DNA of 64,000 bases from Neobacillus kokaensis (GTDB taxonomy: Bacteria; Bacillota; Bacilli; Bacillales; Cytobacillaceae). The number at the start of each line of letters is the position of its first letter. The first letter of the stretch is position 1. Of this stretch, positions 1 to 8,738 are shown piece after piece. The translations under genes were made by a program, and so were the position numbers. A model generated the notes under the pieces. That model saw nothing but the letters and a program-made list of their open reading frames with translations, was not told the DNA's origin and did no database searches. The stretch is from positions 52,127 through 116,126 of the forward strand of contig NZ_BNDS01000016.1 of assembly GCF_014656545.1 (NCBI RefSeq), in the 5' to 3' direction.

Positions 1-135
1 TCTTGTTGATTTTTTGAATTCCTTTAATGTTGAGCCTACGGCTCTTCCTAATTCCGGTAATTTCGAAGGACCGAAAATGATTAAGGCGATTACAAGAATA
101 AGGATTAAACCCGGAACCCCAATATTTTGAAGCAT
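1..135 (-). CDS. tatA: Sec-independent protein translocase subunit TatA (5' part, cut by window edge)
   Basis: The first 45 codons of a TatA-family pore subunit of the twin-arginine translocase. One N-terminal membrane helix (about residues 4-21) is followed by the FGP hinge and an amphipathic helix starting [10 protein letters not shown], the classic TatA layout. A strong GAGGAGGA ribosome site lies 7-8 bases upstream of the ATG at 135. The gene runs off the left edge; tatC could lie beyond it. It closely resembles the second tatA at 22794-23000, so this genome has at least two copies. TatA rather than TatB is favoured by the short N-terminus and the FGP-KLPELG motif. Confidence 0.93.
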   Translation of the reverse strand, partial: MLQNIGVPGLILILVIALIIFGPSKLPELGRAVGSTLKEFKKSTR

Positions 136-521
136 TTAAAATTCCTCCTCATATATGGCTTCTGTTTTCTTTTCTTTTGTTAGCTGTAATTAAAAAGCTG
201 TTATTAAGTATTGCAGCTGCATAAAAGGCAAATCTAACTGCTATTTTTTTCCCCCTTTTGAGTTTCTTAACTATGATTATAGGTAACTACCTTTATTATG
301 TTAATTAAGGGAGTGTAAAGAATTGTTAATAAACTATTAATTTTTTTAAAAAACAGTTCATGGATCAGGGGAATTGATAAATGGCTAGCTTGGAGCGTTA
401 ATTTTAATAAATCATGAAAGTGCCGAATTGGTTCCTGACACCTTGCGCTATAATTGGATTTATTTGGATTCTCGAGTATATTAATATCAGGAAGAAGTAG
501 TAAAGATTTTAGGAGGTTCTT
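136..521. other. Intergenic region with no gene seen
   Basis: A divergent promoter region between tatA (minus) and the VOC gene (plus). It is very AT-rich and I see no convincing open frame. It contains CCTGACACCTTG near 432-443, whose reverse complement recurs near 30612-30623. Confidence 0.6.
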
Positions 522-1409
522 ATGCAAAAAATAGTTCCGCATTTATGGTATGACAAAGAAGCGAAAGAAGCCGCATTGTTTTATATCAGCTTATTTGAGA
601 ACTCAACACTATTAAATGAAACAGTTATTGAAAACACTCCTTCTGGAGATTCCGAATTGGTCAGCTTTAAATTGGCTGGACTAGAATTCATGGCAATAAG
701 TGCAGGTCCTTACTTTAACTTTAACCCATCTGCATCCTTGATGGTTGCTTGTGAATCTGTCGAAGAAGTGAATACCAAATGGAAAGCCTTGCTAGAAGGC
801 GGTACTGAAATAATGCCATTAGGGGAATATCCTTTCAGTAAATGGTATGGCTGGGTACAGGATCGATTTGGTTTGTCATGGCAGCTAATGCTAACAGATA
901 ATGCTCAAACTGTCCAAAAAATTACACCAAACTTGCTTTTCTCGGGAGAATCATGTGGGAAGGCTGAAGAAGCGGTAAATTACTACAAAGACATATTTAA
1001 GGATTCAGAAATGGGATTTATCAGCCGATATGGAGCAGGAGAAGCTATTTCATCAAAAGCAAAGGTGAATTATGCTGATTTCAAACTTTGTGGCATGCAC
1101 CTTTCAGCCATGGACAATGCATATGATGTAGACTTCAATTTTAATGAAGCATTTTCATTAATTGTAAACTGTAAGGACCAGAAGGAGATTGATTACTTTT
1201 GGGACAAGCTTTCTGCCAAGCCTGACGCAGAACAATGCGGCTGGGTAAAGGATCAATTCGGATTTTCATGGCAGATTGCGCCGGATAACATGAATGAGGT
1301 TATGTATAAAGGTTCACGAGAGGAAAACCTAAGAGTGATGGAAGCGCTCTTCAAGATGAAGAAAATTGATGTAAAAGCTTTAGAAAATGCCCGTCTTGAA
1401 AAACGGTAA
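522..1409 (+). CDS. Tandem VOC (glyoxalase/PhnB-like) superfamily protein
   Basis: A 295-residue protein made of two copies of a PhnB/3-demethylubiquinone methyltransferase-like VOC domain, about residues 1-130 and 132-260. The copies end in matching motifs, GWVQDRFGLSWQ and GWVKDQFGFSWQ, so the protein is an internal duplication. Family members start like this one (KIVPHLWYDKEA) and the second half restarts with KITPNLLFSG. VOC proteins bind metals or small ligands and often act in detoxification or resistance; the substrate here cannot be read. The start is fixed by AGGAGG at 511-516. The gene stands alone, with a hairpin repeat array right behind it in the same direction. Confidence 0.88.
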   Translation: MQKIVPHLWYDKEAKEAALFYISLFENSTLLNETVIENTPSGDSELVSFKLAGLEFMAISAGPYFNFNPSASLMVACESVEEVNTKWKALLEGGTEIMPLGEYPFSKWYGWVQDRFGLSWQLMLTDNAQTVQKITPNLLFSGESCGKAEEAVNYYKDIFKDSEMGFISRYGAGEAISSKAKVNYADFKLCGMHLSAMDNAYDVDFNFNEAFSLIVNCKDQKEIDYFWDKLSAKPDAEQCGWVKDQFGFSWQIAPDNMNEVMYKGSREENLRVMEALFKMKKIDVKALENARLEKR

Positions 1410-1430
1410 AAGTGGGAAATCATTAGAGAT

Positions 1431-1712
1431 ATGAAGGCCAAAACTTAGTGGTTAAACAAGAAAAATGGTCTTCATAGGTGTGATGAAGACCAAAACTGGG
1501 TTGTGCCCCAAGAAAAATGGTCTTCATGGGTGTGATGAAGACCAAAACTTGGTTGTGCCCCAAGAAAAATGGTCTTCATTTGTGTGATGAAGGCCAAAAT
1601 TTGGTTGTGCCCCAAGAAAAATGGTCTTCAAAGGTGTAATGAAGACCAAAACTGGGTTGTGCCCCAAGAAAAATGGTTTTCATGGGTGTGATGAAGGCCA
1701 AAATTTAGTTGT
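1431..1712 (+). repeat. Tandem 52-bp hairpin repeat, family A (5 units plus a half unit)
   Basis: Units begin at 1465, 1517, 1569, 1621 and 1673, exactly 52 bp apart; a right half unit lies at 1431-1452. Each unit is a 10-bp left arm (TGGTCTTCAT), a 7-base loop (such as GGGTGTG), a right arm (ATGAAGACCA) and a conserved 25-base linker containing TTGTGCCCCAAGAAAAA. Where an arm has changed (units 3 and 5), the change still allows G-U pairing in a plus-strand RNA. The linkers are conserved, so this is not a CRISPR array. Confidence 0.93.
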
Positions 1713-1724
1713 GAAATCAAAAAA

Positions 1725-2062
1725 CTGTCCCATAGCAACGGCCTATGGGACAAAACGAGCGGACAAACCAAAGAAACTGTCCCATAGCAACGGCCTATGG
1801 GACAAAACGAGCGGACAAACCAAAGAAACTGTTCCATAGCAACGGCCTATGGGACAAGACGAGCGGATAAATCAAAGAAACGTCCCATAGCAACGGCCTA
1901 TGGGACAAAACGAGCGGCCAAATCAAAGAAACTGTCCCATAGAAACTGCCTATGGGACAAAACGAGCGGACAAATCAAAGAAACTGTCCCATAGAAGCCG
2001 CCTATGGGACAAAGCAGCGCTAAAATCAAAGAAACTTGTCCCATAGAAGCCGCCTATGTGAA
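1725..2062 (+). repeat. Tandem 52-bp hairpin repeat, family B (7 units, last one decayed)
   Basis: Hairpins start at about 1726, 1778, 1830, 1881, 1933, 1985 and 2037. The period is 52 bp, with one base lost before unit 4 and one gained before unit 7. Each unit has arm TGTCCCATAG, a 7-base loop (CAACGGC in units 1-4, AAACTGC in 5, AAGCCGC in 6-7), arm CTATGGGACA and a 25-base linker with ACGAGCGGACAAACCAAAG. The architecture (10+7+10+25) matches family A although the arms and most of the linker differ. Unit 3 changes the left arm to TGTTCCATAG, which keeps a G-U pair on the plus strand. The right arm of unit 7 is broken. Confidence 0.93.
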
Positions 2063-2238
2063 AAAGAAAGCCGCCTTTCATCCGGGCAAGAAAATAAATT
2101 CCCTACATCTTTATCCAGCGTTTGAACACAAAATACTGAAAGATACCATGTTGACATCTCAGTTATAGAAAAAACCTGTCAAAAGGAAGTCGACTTAAGA
2201 AACGTAAGAGGGATGAATCCGTATTTATCATTATGAAA

Positions 2239-3333
2239 TTACTCGTTTTTCAACTTTATATAGGGCCGGAGTAAATAACTCGCAATTTTTAATGGATTAA
2301 TCCTATGGGATTGAAACAATTTATCAGCCCAATCTCCTTGAAGGGAATGGATAATTCGATCTAATCCTTCATTGGATAATTGCTCCATTGCTTTTCGTAA
2401 AACGAGAGAATTTTCATAACTTTGGCGAAGCGGCTTCATTAGCTCTTCATAATTCCCCATACCGCAAAGATCATAGGCAGCATACACTCCACTCAAAATA
2501 GCTGCATATTGTCCAAATCCCATGAAAGGCATCATACTTCCATAACAATTCCCTACAAAATACGTATTTCCAATGCGTGGGGAGTTACAAATTCCAATAG
2601 GATATTGAGTAATTTGAAACTGATCGGTTATGGGCAAATTTTGAACAAGCTGAGAACGAACCTTTTGGTAAAAGACGTCCCACAAATCAGAAATGTGAAC
2701 ATGGGCATTTTTAGGAATATCAGGAATGGCGATAGAGAGATTCGCTTCTTTTTCGGAGTAGGGGATTAGAAATCCGTATCCAAAAGGAGCAAGGTCATAA
2801 TCTAACCAAGACATAACTGTATACCTATCAAATTTCCCGCTAATTGTGACTCCTTTTATAGATACCGTAAAATCTTCTCTAAAGTTTTTCATGCTTTTTG
2901 AATAAGCACCATCACCTGCAGCAAGGACGACATGAGTATAATCGCTTAGCAATTGCTCATACGTTTCTTCTGAGTGAAACTTAATGGTTGATTTGGTTTG
3001 ACGCTCTAGTTGAGCTTCAAAAGAATCCTGTTCTCTTCCTCGAATGTTTGAGAACCCAAGATGGCCTTCTATGACTGCCTTTTTATTTTTTGAAAAGAGT
3101 TCCATTCTTTGAATGTGTGACGTGGGACTTAGATAAATCCCATATTGGTCTGAAAACGTGGCAATATTATCCCGATCCGGATGAGTAAATATCGAAAGTA
3201 ATGCTTCACCGTTCACAAACCTGTCTCCCACTTGGCTGCGTTTTTCAAATATGGCAGGTCGTATTCCAGCTTTTTCAAGTGTAATGGCACATGCTAACCC
3301 TGAGAGTCCTGCTCCCATAATGGCAATATTCAT
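2239..3333 (-). CDS. NAD(P)/FAD-dependent oxidoreductase (geranylgeranyl-reductase/monooxygenase-like)
   Basis: A 364-residue flavoprotein. The N-terminus carries the dinucleotide-binding motif GAGLSGL (residues 7-13), followed by a typical EK motif of the first β-α-β unit. The middle has VVLAAGDGAYS, the second FAD-contact strand, and near residues 262-275 there is FVGNCYGSMMPFMGFG, resembling the GD-type FAD motif of group A flavin monooxygenases and geranylgeranyl reductases. No signal peptide or membrane segment is evident. The substrate is unknown. It diverges from the MBL hydrolase gene across a 162-bp gap, and nothing in the neighbourhood suggests a pathway. Confidence 0.8.
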   Translation of the reverse strand: MNIAIMGAGLSGLACAITLEKAGIRPAIFEKRSQVGDRFVNGEALLSIFTHPDRDNIATFSDQYGIYLSPTSHIQRMELFSKNKKAVIEGHLGFSNIRGREQDSFEAQLERQTKSTIKFHSEETYEQLLSDYTHVVLAAGDGAYSKSMKNFREDFTVSIKGVTISGKFDRYTVMSWLDYDLAPFGYGFLIPYSEKEANLSIAIPDIPKNAHVHISDLWDVFYQKVRSQLVQNLPITDQFQITQYPIGICNSPRIGNTYFVGNCYGSMMPFMGFGQYAAILSGVYAAYDLCGMGNYEELMKPLRQSYENSLVLRKAMEQLSNEGLDRIIHSLQGDWADKLFQSHRINPLKIASYLLRPYIKLKNE

Positions 3334-3426
3334 ATAAAAATCTCCCTGTAGTTAAATCATTTAGTATTTATTATTACTTATTTGAAAAAGTAAAAAACCT
3401 CCTAAAAATGGTAAAATAGATGATGG

Positions 3427-3454
3427 TTTGAACAGTAAAAGCTGAATGTATAAT
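3427..3454 (+). promoter_or_regulatory. Candidate σA promoter for the MBL hydrolase
   Basis: TTTGAA at 3427-3432 and a perfect TATAAT at 3449-3454, separated by 16 bases, about 40 bases before the start codon. The -35 box is weak, so this is only a candidate. Confidence 0.4.
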
Positions 3455-3495
3455 GTTTGCTATTAAGTAGGCATGATAATTAGGAGGATTCATCC

Positions 3496-4344
3496 ATGCA
3501 ATTAATTGAGAATATTGGAGGGCGCTTTTGGTATATGACGCCAGTATCGGAAACCGACCGGCCCATACTTGGAATGGTTGTTGGTAATGATAAGACATTA
3601 ATGATTGACGCCGGCAACTCAGAACAACACGCCAAATATTTTTTAGAAGAACTTTCAAAAAGCCAAGTCCCCAATCCTGATATCGTTGTACTGACTCACT
3701 GGCATTGGGATCATATCTTTGGACTTGCGGCTTTAACTAAGACAGTATCGATTGCTTCTAACAAAACGAAAAAGGAAATGGAAAAATTGCTTCCTCTTTC
3801 GTGGTCAGATGCAGCATTAGATGCCAGAGTAAAAGCAGGAACAGAGATTGAATTTTGCGCGAACGCGATTCAAAAGGAATTTACTGAACATCGAGATATC
3901 AAGATTGTCTTGCCTGATGTAACCTTTGAAAAACAAGTGGAAATAGACCTTGGAGGAGTAACCTGCATCGTACAGCACGTTGGAGGGGATCACGCTGCTG
4001 ACTCCGTCATTGTGTATATACCAGAAGAGAAGATCCTATTTCTAGGAGACTGCATTTATCCCGATATATTCTCCGAAAAAGAAAACTATACAATCAACGA
4101 AACACTTCAGCTTCTAGATAGACTAGAAGCATTTGATGCAGATACATACATCCTTTCCCATTGGAAGCCGATTTCAAAAGAGGAATTTAATCAGGAAGTT
4201 ACTATGCTTAGAACCATTGCAAAATATACAGAAACGTATAAAGGTAATAAACAGAAAATAATAGATGAATATGAGAAATACGAAAATCGTAACCTTACAG
4301 ATGACGAAATGGCAACAATCATCAATTTTGTGAATGGATATTAA
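3496..4344 (+). CDS. MBL-fold metallo-hydrolase
   Basis: A 282-residue metallo-β-lactamase-fold protein. The zinc motif HxHxDH is present as HWHWDH (His68, His70, Asp72, His73). Further metal ligands are visible as the His in GGDHAADS, the Asp in FLGDCIYP and the His in LSHWKP. The fold covers hydrolases such as glyoxalase II, quorum-quenching lactonases and RNases; the exact substrate cannot be told. AGGAGG at 3482-3487 sets the start. It is monocistronic and diverges from the FAD oxidoreductase. Confidence 0.9.
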   Translation: MQLIENIGGRFWYMTPVSETDRPILGMVVGNDKTLMIDAGNSEQHAKYFLEELSKSQVPNPDIVVLTHWHWDHIFGLAALTKTVSIASNKTKKEMEKLLPLSWSDAALDARVKAGTEIEFCANAIQKEFTEHRDIKIVLPDVTFEKQVEIDLGGVTCIVQHVGGDHAADSVIVYIPEEKILFLGDCIYPDIFSEKENYTINETLQLLDRLEAFDADTYILSHWKPISKEEFNQEVTMLRTIAKYTETYKGNKQKIIDEYEKYENRNLTDDEMATIINFVNGY

Positions 4345-4441
4345 ATTTCAGGAATACCACTACATATAGGAATATGACTAACATGTGTCGAAATTAGTAA
4401 TATACTAATCTGATTATTATTCATATGTAGGAGTGGAAATA

Positions 4442-6286
4442 GTGAGAGATCATTTGGTTGACCATGATGAGCTTTTTCAACAGGAAGAGCTGGAAATAGG
4501 CCGCAGGATGAAGACTGACTTTGATGCTTTACTTTATTCCACCACCTTGAAGGAGGCGGCGGAATTTTTTATAACAACCAAACTAAATGAAGTTTCCGTT
4601 GTGGACCATGATCGGCATTATTTAGGGGAATTATCAACAGCTATGGTAATGGAGGCTGTTATCCAAGGTACTCCGCTAGAAGAAACAGTTGAATTATATT
4701 ATGACAGCACGGTGGAGCCGATTGGCTTTCATGAAATTCTTTCTGACATTTCTCCATTGAAAAAGGCGAGCGTTCCAGTTGTAAATCATGAAAATATTTT
4801 AATAGGGATGCTAACCCAAAGCGATGTGCTCGAGGGCTTCTCCCAAACCTACCAGAAACTGAAACAGCTTGAAAATACCGTAGAATGGTTTCATATCAGC
4901 TATGATAATATCTATGAAGGTATTGTAGTGGTAGATGAAAATGGTTATGTGAAGATGATTAACAAGGCGTATTGCAGTTATCTTGGAATTGATCGGGAAT
5001 GGGCTATTGGGCAGCATATCATCAATGTCATTGAAGGTACTCGATTACATATTGTTCTTCAAACCGGTATTCCGGAACATAATCAAGTGCAATTCTTAAA
5101 AGGTCAAGAAGTGGTTGCTCATCGTATTCCTATTTGGAAAAATAATAAAATTATCGGTGGCATTGGGATTCTAGTATTTCGCGGGGTCTCAGAATTATAT
5201 CGTATTTTTGATAAAATTCAGGATCTACTTAATAAAAACGATCTAAAACATCTACATATTGTACAGCCAAAGTCAAAGGATGAGCGGATTACTTTTAACC
5301 ATATTATTGGGGAAAGTAAAAGCATTATCCATTCAAAATATTTGGCACGCCGAGCTGCAAAATCACCAGCCACCATTTTGATAACGGGGGAAAGCGGTGT
5401 AGGAAAGGAAATTTTCACTAAAGCAATTCATTCCATGAGCAGCTACCAAGAGGGACCTTTTATCAGTGTGAACTGTTCATCCATTCCAGAACATCTGCTG
5501 GAATCTGAGTTGTTTGGCTACGAAGAAGGAGCCTTTACGGGATCGAGAAGAAAAGGAAAGCCAGGGAAATTTCTTTTAGCGCATAAAGGAACGATTTTTT
5601 TAGATGAGATCGGAGATATGCCTTTGGAGATGCAGGCTAAAATACTAAGGGTACTTCAAGAACGAGAAGTGGAACCCGTAGGCGGGACAAAGCCGATATC
5701 CGTTGATTTTCGCTTAATTGCGGCAACAAATCGACCGCTGCAAGAAATGGTAAAACAGAATAAATTTAGAGAGGATCTTTATTACCGTTTGAATGTTATT
5801 CCAATTTATATTCCGCCATTAAGGGAAAGAAAAGAAGACATTCCTCTATTAATTGGACATTATATGAAGACAATTTGTCAAAAACATCGTATTCCCATAA
5901 AAGATATTAGTAAAGAAACTGTTTCCGCCATGATGAATTATGAATGGAAGGGAAATATTAGGGAATTGGTGAATGCTTTAGAAAGATTGATTGCATTAGT
6001 CGATGGACCTGTTATTCATTATAATGATTTTAAGAGTTATATCCTAGAATGGAACCTCTCCCTTCCACAGATGGAAACACAGGAGTCCTTGTCAGACATC
6101 GATAAAATGAGGGAACTCAGCCCTTTGGAAAACATAAAACAAGCAGAAATGAAGAAAGAAAAAGAGCTGTACCTTCGTGTTATACGTGAAGAAAATGGAA
6201 ATAAGACAAAGGCAGCACAACGCTTGGGAATATGCAGGGCAACATTGTATAACAAATTACAGGAATTTAAGAATAAGGATATCTAA
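4442..6286 (+). CDS. σ54-dependent transcriptional activator (CBS pair - PAS - AAA+ - Fis HTH)
   Basis: A bacterial enhancer-binding protein of 614 residues. The order is a CBS-domain pair (about residues 20-135, ending GMLTQSDVLEGF), a PAS domain (about 145-260), an AAA+ σ54-interaction domain with Walker A GESGVGKE, and a C-terminal Fis-type helix-turn-helix (KTKAAQRLGICRATLYNKL). The σ54-contact loop reads GAFTGS (residues 363-368) instead of the usual GAFTGA. CBS domains usually sense adenine nucleotides. I chose GTG 4442, 8 bases after AGGAG; an in-frame GTG at 4433 overlaps that ribosome site. The next operon carries a -24/-12 promoter, so this is its likely activator. Confidence 0.93.
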   Translation: MRDHLVDHDELFQQEELEIGRRMKTDFDALLYSTTLKEAAEFFITTKLNEVSVVDHDRHYLGELSTAMVMEAVIQGTPLEETVELYYDSTVEPIGFHEILSDISPLKKASVPVVNHENILIGMLTQSDVLEGFSQTYQKLKQLENTVEWFHISYDNIYEGIVVVDENGYVKMINKAYCSYLGIDREWAIGQHIINVIEGTRLHIVLQTGIPEHNQVQFLKGQEVVAHRIPIWKNNKIIGGIGILVFRGVSELYRIFDKIQDLLNKNDLKHLHIVQPKSKDERITFNHIIGESKSIIHSKYLARRAAKSPATILITGESGVGKEIFTKAIHSMSSYQEGPFISVNCSSIPEHLLESELFGYEEGAFTGSRRKGKPGKFLLAHKGTIFLDEIGDMPLEMQAKILRVLQEREVEPVGGTKPISVDFRLIAATNRPLQEMVKQNKFREDLYYRLNVIPIYIPPLRERKEDIPLLIGHYMKTICQKHRIPIKDISKETVSAMMNYEWKGNIRELVNALERLIALVDGPVIHYNDFKSYILEWNLSLPQMETQESLSDIDKMRELSPLENIKQAEMKKEKELYLRVIREENGNKTKAAQRLGICRATLYNKLQEFKNKDI

Positions 6287-6289
6287 TTA

Positions 6290-6344
6290 ATAGACAACTG
6301 TATAAGGGGCAGACAAACTGTATAAACAGATAGACAAACTGTCT
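6290..6344 (+). promoter_or_regulatory. Three direct repeats upstream of σ54 promoter (candidate activator site)
   Basis: Related copies AGACAACTGTATA, AGACAAACTGTATA and AGACAAACTGTCTA start at about 6292, 6311 and 6332, roughly 20 bp (two helical turns) apart. They lie about 75-115 bp upstream of the -24 box, the usual place for an enhancer-binding-protein site. The second and third copies also form part of the long hairpin at 6315-6361. Confidence 0.5.
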
Positions 6345-6367
6345 ATTTGTTTATACAGTTTTTTATT
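6315..6367 (+). terminator. 22-bp-stem hairpin after the activator gene
   Basis: The arm AAACTGTATAAACA (6315-6328) pairs perfectly with TGTTTATACAGTTT (6348-6361). Inside it GATAGACA pairs with TGTCTATT (one G-T pair) around a 3-base AAC loop. A run of T follows. It is a likely terminator for the activator gene and overlaps the candidate enhancer repeats. Confidence 0.7.
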
Positions 6368-6409
6368 TTAATTTTCTAAACTATCCAATATTTCCGAATA
6401 AATACAAGT

Positions 6410-6425
6410 TGGCACAATATTTGCA
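6410..6425 (+). promoter_or_regulatory. σ54 (-24/-12) promoter
   Basis: TGGCAC-AATAT-TTGCA matches the σ54 consensus exactly, with GG (6411-6412) and GC (6423-6424) 12 bp apart. Transcription should begin near 6436. This rules out any start codon for the permease at 6426 and supports ATG 6462. Confidence 0.92.
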
Positions 6426-6461
6426 TTGATATATAGCAAGGAAAATAATAGGGGGTGCCTA

Positions 6462-7799
6462 ATGCTAACAAGTTTTGTTGGGTTTTTTGCCGGTCTTATT
6501 TTATTAATCATTTTTACGATGCGTGGAGTGAATATTATTATCGCTGCGTTGGTATGCTCTGTTGTTCTTGCCTTAACAAGTGGTTTGCCTTTGGAGAAAG
6601 CGCTTACCGGGAGTTATATGAGCGGATTTGTTGGTTACTTTTCTTCTTGGTTTCTCGTGTATTTGTTGGGGGCTATCTTTGGAAAGGTGATGGAGGAAAC
6701 AAAAGCTGCAGACGCGATTGCAGAGTGGGTAAAGCATAAAATTGGTGCAAAGCGAGCTGTATTTGCTGTTGTTGCTGCCTGTGCGCTGATGACCTATGGT
6801 GGAGTCAGTATTGCTATTGTTGGCTTCTCTGTTTATCCAATTGCTGTTTCTCTATTTCGAGTAGCAAATTTACCGCATCGATTCATTCCTGGAGCCATCG
6901 TGTTTGGGTCAATTTCGTTTACAATGACGTCACCTGGGTCACCCGAGGTTCAAAACCTTATTCCAATGGAATTTTTCCATACTCAGCCAACAGCTGGGGG
7001 CTTAATTGGTTACTTAATCGGTATCTTTATCATGGTTCTCGGAGGCTTTTGGTTGAAGTATATGGTAACCAAGGCAGTAAGAAATGGAGAAGTATTTAAA
7101 CTGCCCGGCTCTCACGCGGCAGGCTCAGCATTAGCAGAAACAGCAGCAGCGATTGAGGCAGGCGAAGTTAAAAAGAATTTACCGAATATCTTCCTGGCGA
7201 TATTGCCTTTAGTTGTCGTCGTGGCGACTTTAAATATTGCTTCAAAGTTTATGTCCCCAACAGGTGCAGCATTATTTGCCTTATTTTTAGGGGTTATCGC
7301 CGCCTTAGTTTTGATGAACAAGTATTCTCGTAACTATGGGACAATTTTTGGAAAAGGCAGTGAAAACGCTATTGTTGCAACTGCTAATATTTGTGCCGTA
7401 GTTGGCTTTGGTTCTGTAGCAAAAGAGGCACCGGCGTTTCAGGCGATTGTAGATTCTCTTGTTAGTATGCCGGGAATGGCATATGCAGGCTTAGCTGCCG
7501 CTGTAACGATTATTGCAGGAGTTACCGGTTCGGCCTCTGGCGGCCTTGGGATTGCCCTCCCTATTCTTGCACCGCTTTACAATGCACAAGGTTTGGACCC
7601 TGGGGCCATGCACCGCATTTCATCACTTGCTTCTGGCGGTTTGGATTCATTGCCGCATAACGGTTATGTGGTGACGACAATTCGAGCGGTATGTAATGAA
7701 ACACACCAGCAGTCCTATAAGCCAATTTTTATCCTAAGTGTGGTTTTACCGATGATTGCTTTAGTAATCGCGGTCATTTTATATACAATCTTTTATTAA
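6462..7799 (+). CDS. GntP-family permease (hydroxyacid/gluconate-type symporter)
   Basis: A 445-residue integral membrane protein with about 12 hydrophobic segments and the GntP/ion-transporter look (SITMTSPGSPEVQNLIP-like loop, GVTGSASGGLGIALP motif, ASGGLDSLPHNG near the C-terminus). GntP carriers import gluconate or other small hydroxyacids with protons. The ATG at 6462 follows AGGGGGTG and lies just downstream of the σ54 start site; an earlier in-frame TTG at 6426 abuts the promoter and can be excluded. It is first in an operon with a β-hydroxyacid dehydrogenase and a CoA-acylating dehydrogenase, so the cargo is probably 3-hydroxyisobutyrate or a related 3-hydroxyacid (inference). Confidence 0.9.
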   Translation: MLTSFVGFFAGLILLIIFTMRGVNIIIAALVCSVVLALTSGLPLEKALTGSYMSGFVGYFSSWFLVYLLGAIFGKVMEETKAADAIAEWVKHKIGAKRAVFAVVAACALMTYGGVSIAIVGFSVYPIAVSLFRVANLPHRFIPGAIVFGSISFTMTSPGSPEVQNLIPMEFFHTQPTAGGLIGYLIGIFIMVLGGFWLKYMVTKAVRNGEVFKLPGSHAAGSALAETAAAIEAGEVKKNLPNIFLAILPLVVVVATLNIASKFMSPTGAALFALFLGVIAALVLMNKYSRNYGTIFGKGSENAIVATANICAVVGFGSVAKEAPAFQAIVDSLVSMPGMAYAGLAAAVTIIAGVTGSASGGLGIALPILAPLYNAQGLDPGAMHRISSLASGGLDSLPHNGYVVTTIRAVCNETHQQSYKPIFILSVVLPMIALVIAVILYTIFY

Positions 7800-7817
7800 A
7801 TAAATGGAGGGAAAAAG

Positions 7818-8726
7818 ATGTCGCAGATAAAAACAATTGCCTTTATTGGATTAGGTAATATGGGGCTTCCGATGGCAATCAATCTAGTAAATTCGGGATA
7901 TAGCGTTTATGGTGTTGATACAAATCCAGGTGCTGAAGAGCAATTTCGTCAGGCAGGAGGAAAAACGGGAATTCCAGCCGAGATGTTAGCTAAACAGGTG
8001 GATATAGTTTTAACTAGCCTTCCTACACCACGAGTAGTTGAAAATGTTTACTTAAGTGAAAATGGAATCATTGAAAATGGTCATTCCTCCCTAACAATTA
8101 TTGATTTCAGTACGATATCGCCTCAGTTGAATGAAAGGGTATATGAGAAAGCCCGTGAAAAAGGAATTGATTATCTTGGGGCGCCTGTAAGTGGAAGCGT
8201 TTCCGGAGCTGTAAACGGTACTCTTACGATCATGGTTGGCGGCGAAAAAAGAGTATATGAAGAATCTCTTCCGGTATTGAATATTCTGGGGGAAAATCTT
8301 TTCCATTTAGGAGAAAGCCCAGGGGTTGGAACGGTTATTAAACTATTAAATAATTTAATGATTGGTTTTTATACACAGGCTGTTGCAGAGGGAGTGGCCC
8401 TTGGAGAGCAATTAGGGGTAAACCCGGATACGATCTATGATGTTCTAAGTGTCAGCTTTGGTCAAAGCAGGATTTATGAAAGAAACTATAAAAGCTTTAT
8501 GGCACACAATAACTATGAAGGTGGATTCTCTACAAATCTATTATTAAAGGATTTAAAGCTCGCTAAACAAATGGCTCTTGAAAGCGGCGGATCATTGCCA
8601 ATAGGTGATCAGTTAATCGAGCTTTATACAAAGGCAGTAGAAAATGGATATGGTCCTATGGATATGTCTTCAGTTTATTTAATGGTAAAGGAACTAAATA
8701 ATCATAAAGCAGTAACACAATCATAA
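7818..8726 (+). CDS. mmsB: 3-hydroxyisobutyrate dehydrogenase-family NAD(P)-dependent oxidoreductase
   Basis: A 302-residue β-hydroxyacid dehydrogenase. The N-terminal Rossmann motif GLGNMGLPMA is the family signature; GAPVSGSVSGA is the substrate-binding motif and Lys175 in IKLLNN is the expected catalytic lysine. Members include 3-hydroxyisobutyrate dehydrogenase and tartronate-semialdehyde reductase. The methylmalonate-semialdehyde dehydrogenase 12 bp downstream favours oxidation of 3-hydroxyisobutyrate (valine pathway) or 3-hydroxypropionate to the semialdehyde. GGAGGG precedes the ATG. The symbol is by context; GarR-like activity cannot be excluded. Confidence 0.88.
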   Translation: MSQIKTIAFIGLGNMGLPMAINLVNSGYSVYGVDTNPGAEEQFRQAGGKTGIPAEMLAKQVDIVLTSLPTPRVVENVYLSENGIIENGHSSLTIIDFSTISPQLNERVYEKAREKGIDYLGAPVSGSVSGAVNGTLTIMVGGEKRVYEESLPVLNILGENLFHLGESPGVGTVIKLLNNLMIGFYTQAVAEGVALGEQLGVNPDTIYDVLSVSFGQSRIYERNYKSFMAHNNYEGGFSTNLLLKDLKLAKQMALESGGSLPIGDQLIELYTKAVENGYGPMDMSSVYLMVKELNNHKAVTQS

Positions 8727-8738
8727 GGAGGAAGGAAA

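Noticed and set aside
1621..1994. Open frames of 65-72 codons inside the repeat arrays, both strands
   Set aside because: They are products of repeat sequence; no ribosome site and no protein-like composition beyond the repeat.
1431..2062. CRISPR-like array
   Set aside because: Spacing is regular, but the linkers are conserved within each family, the repeat is itself a hairpin of 27 bases, and no cas gene is near.
6426..6461. Upstream start (TTG 6426) for the GntP permease
   Set aside because: It abuts the -12 box and lies before the expected transcription start.
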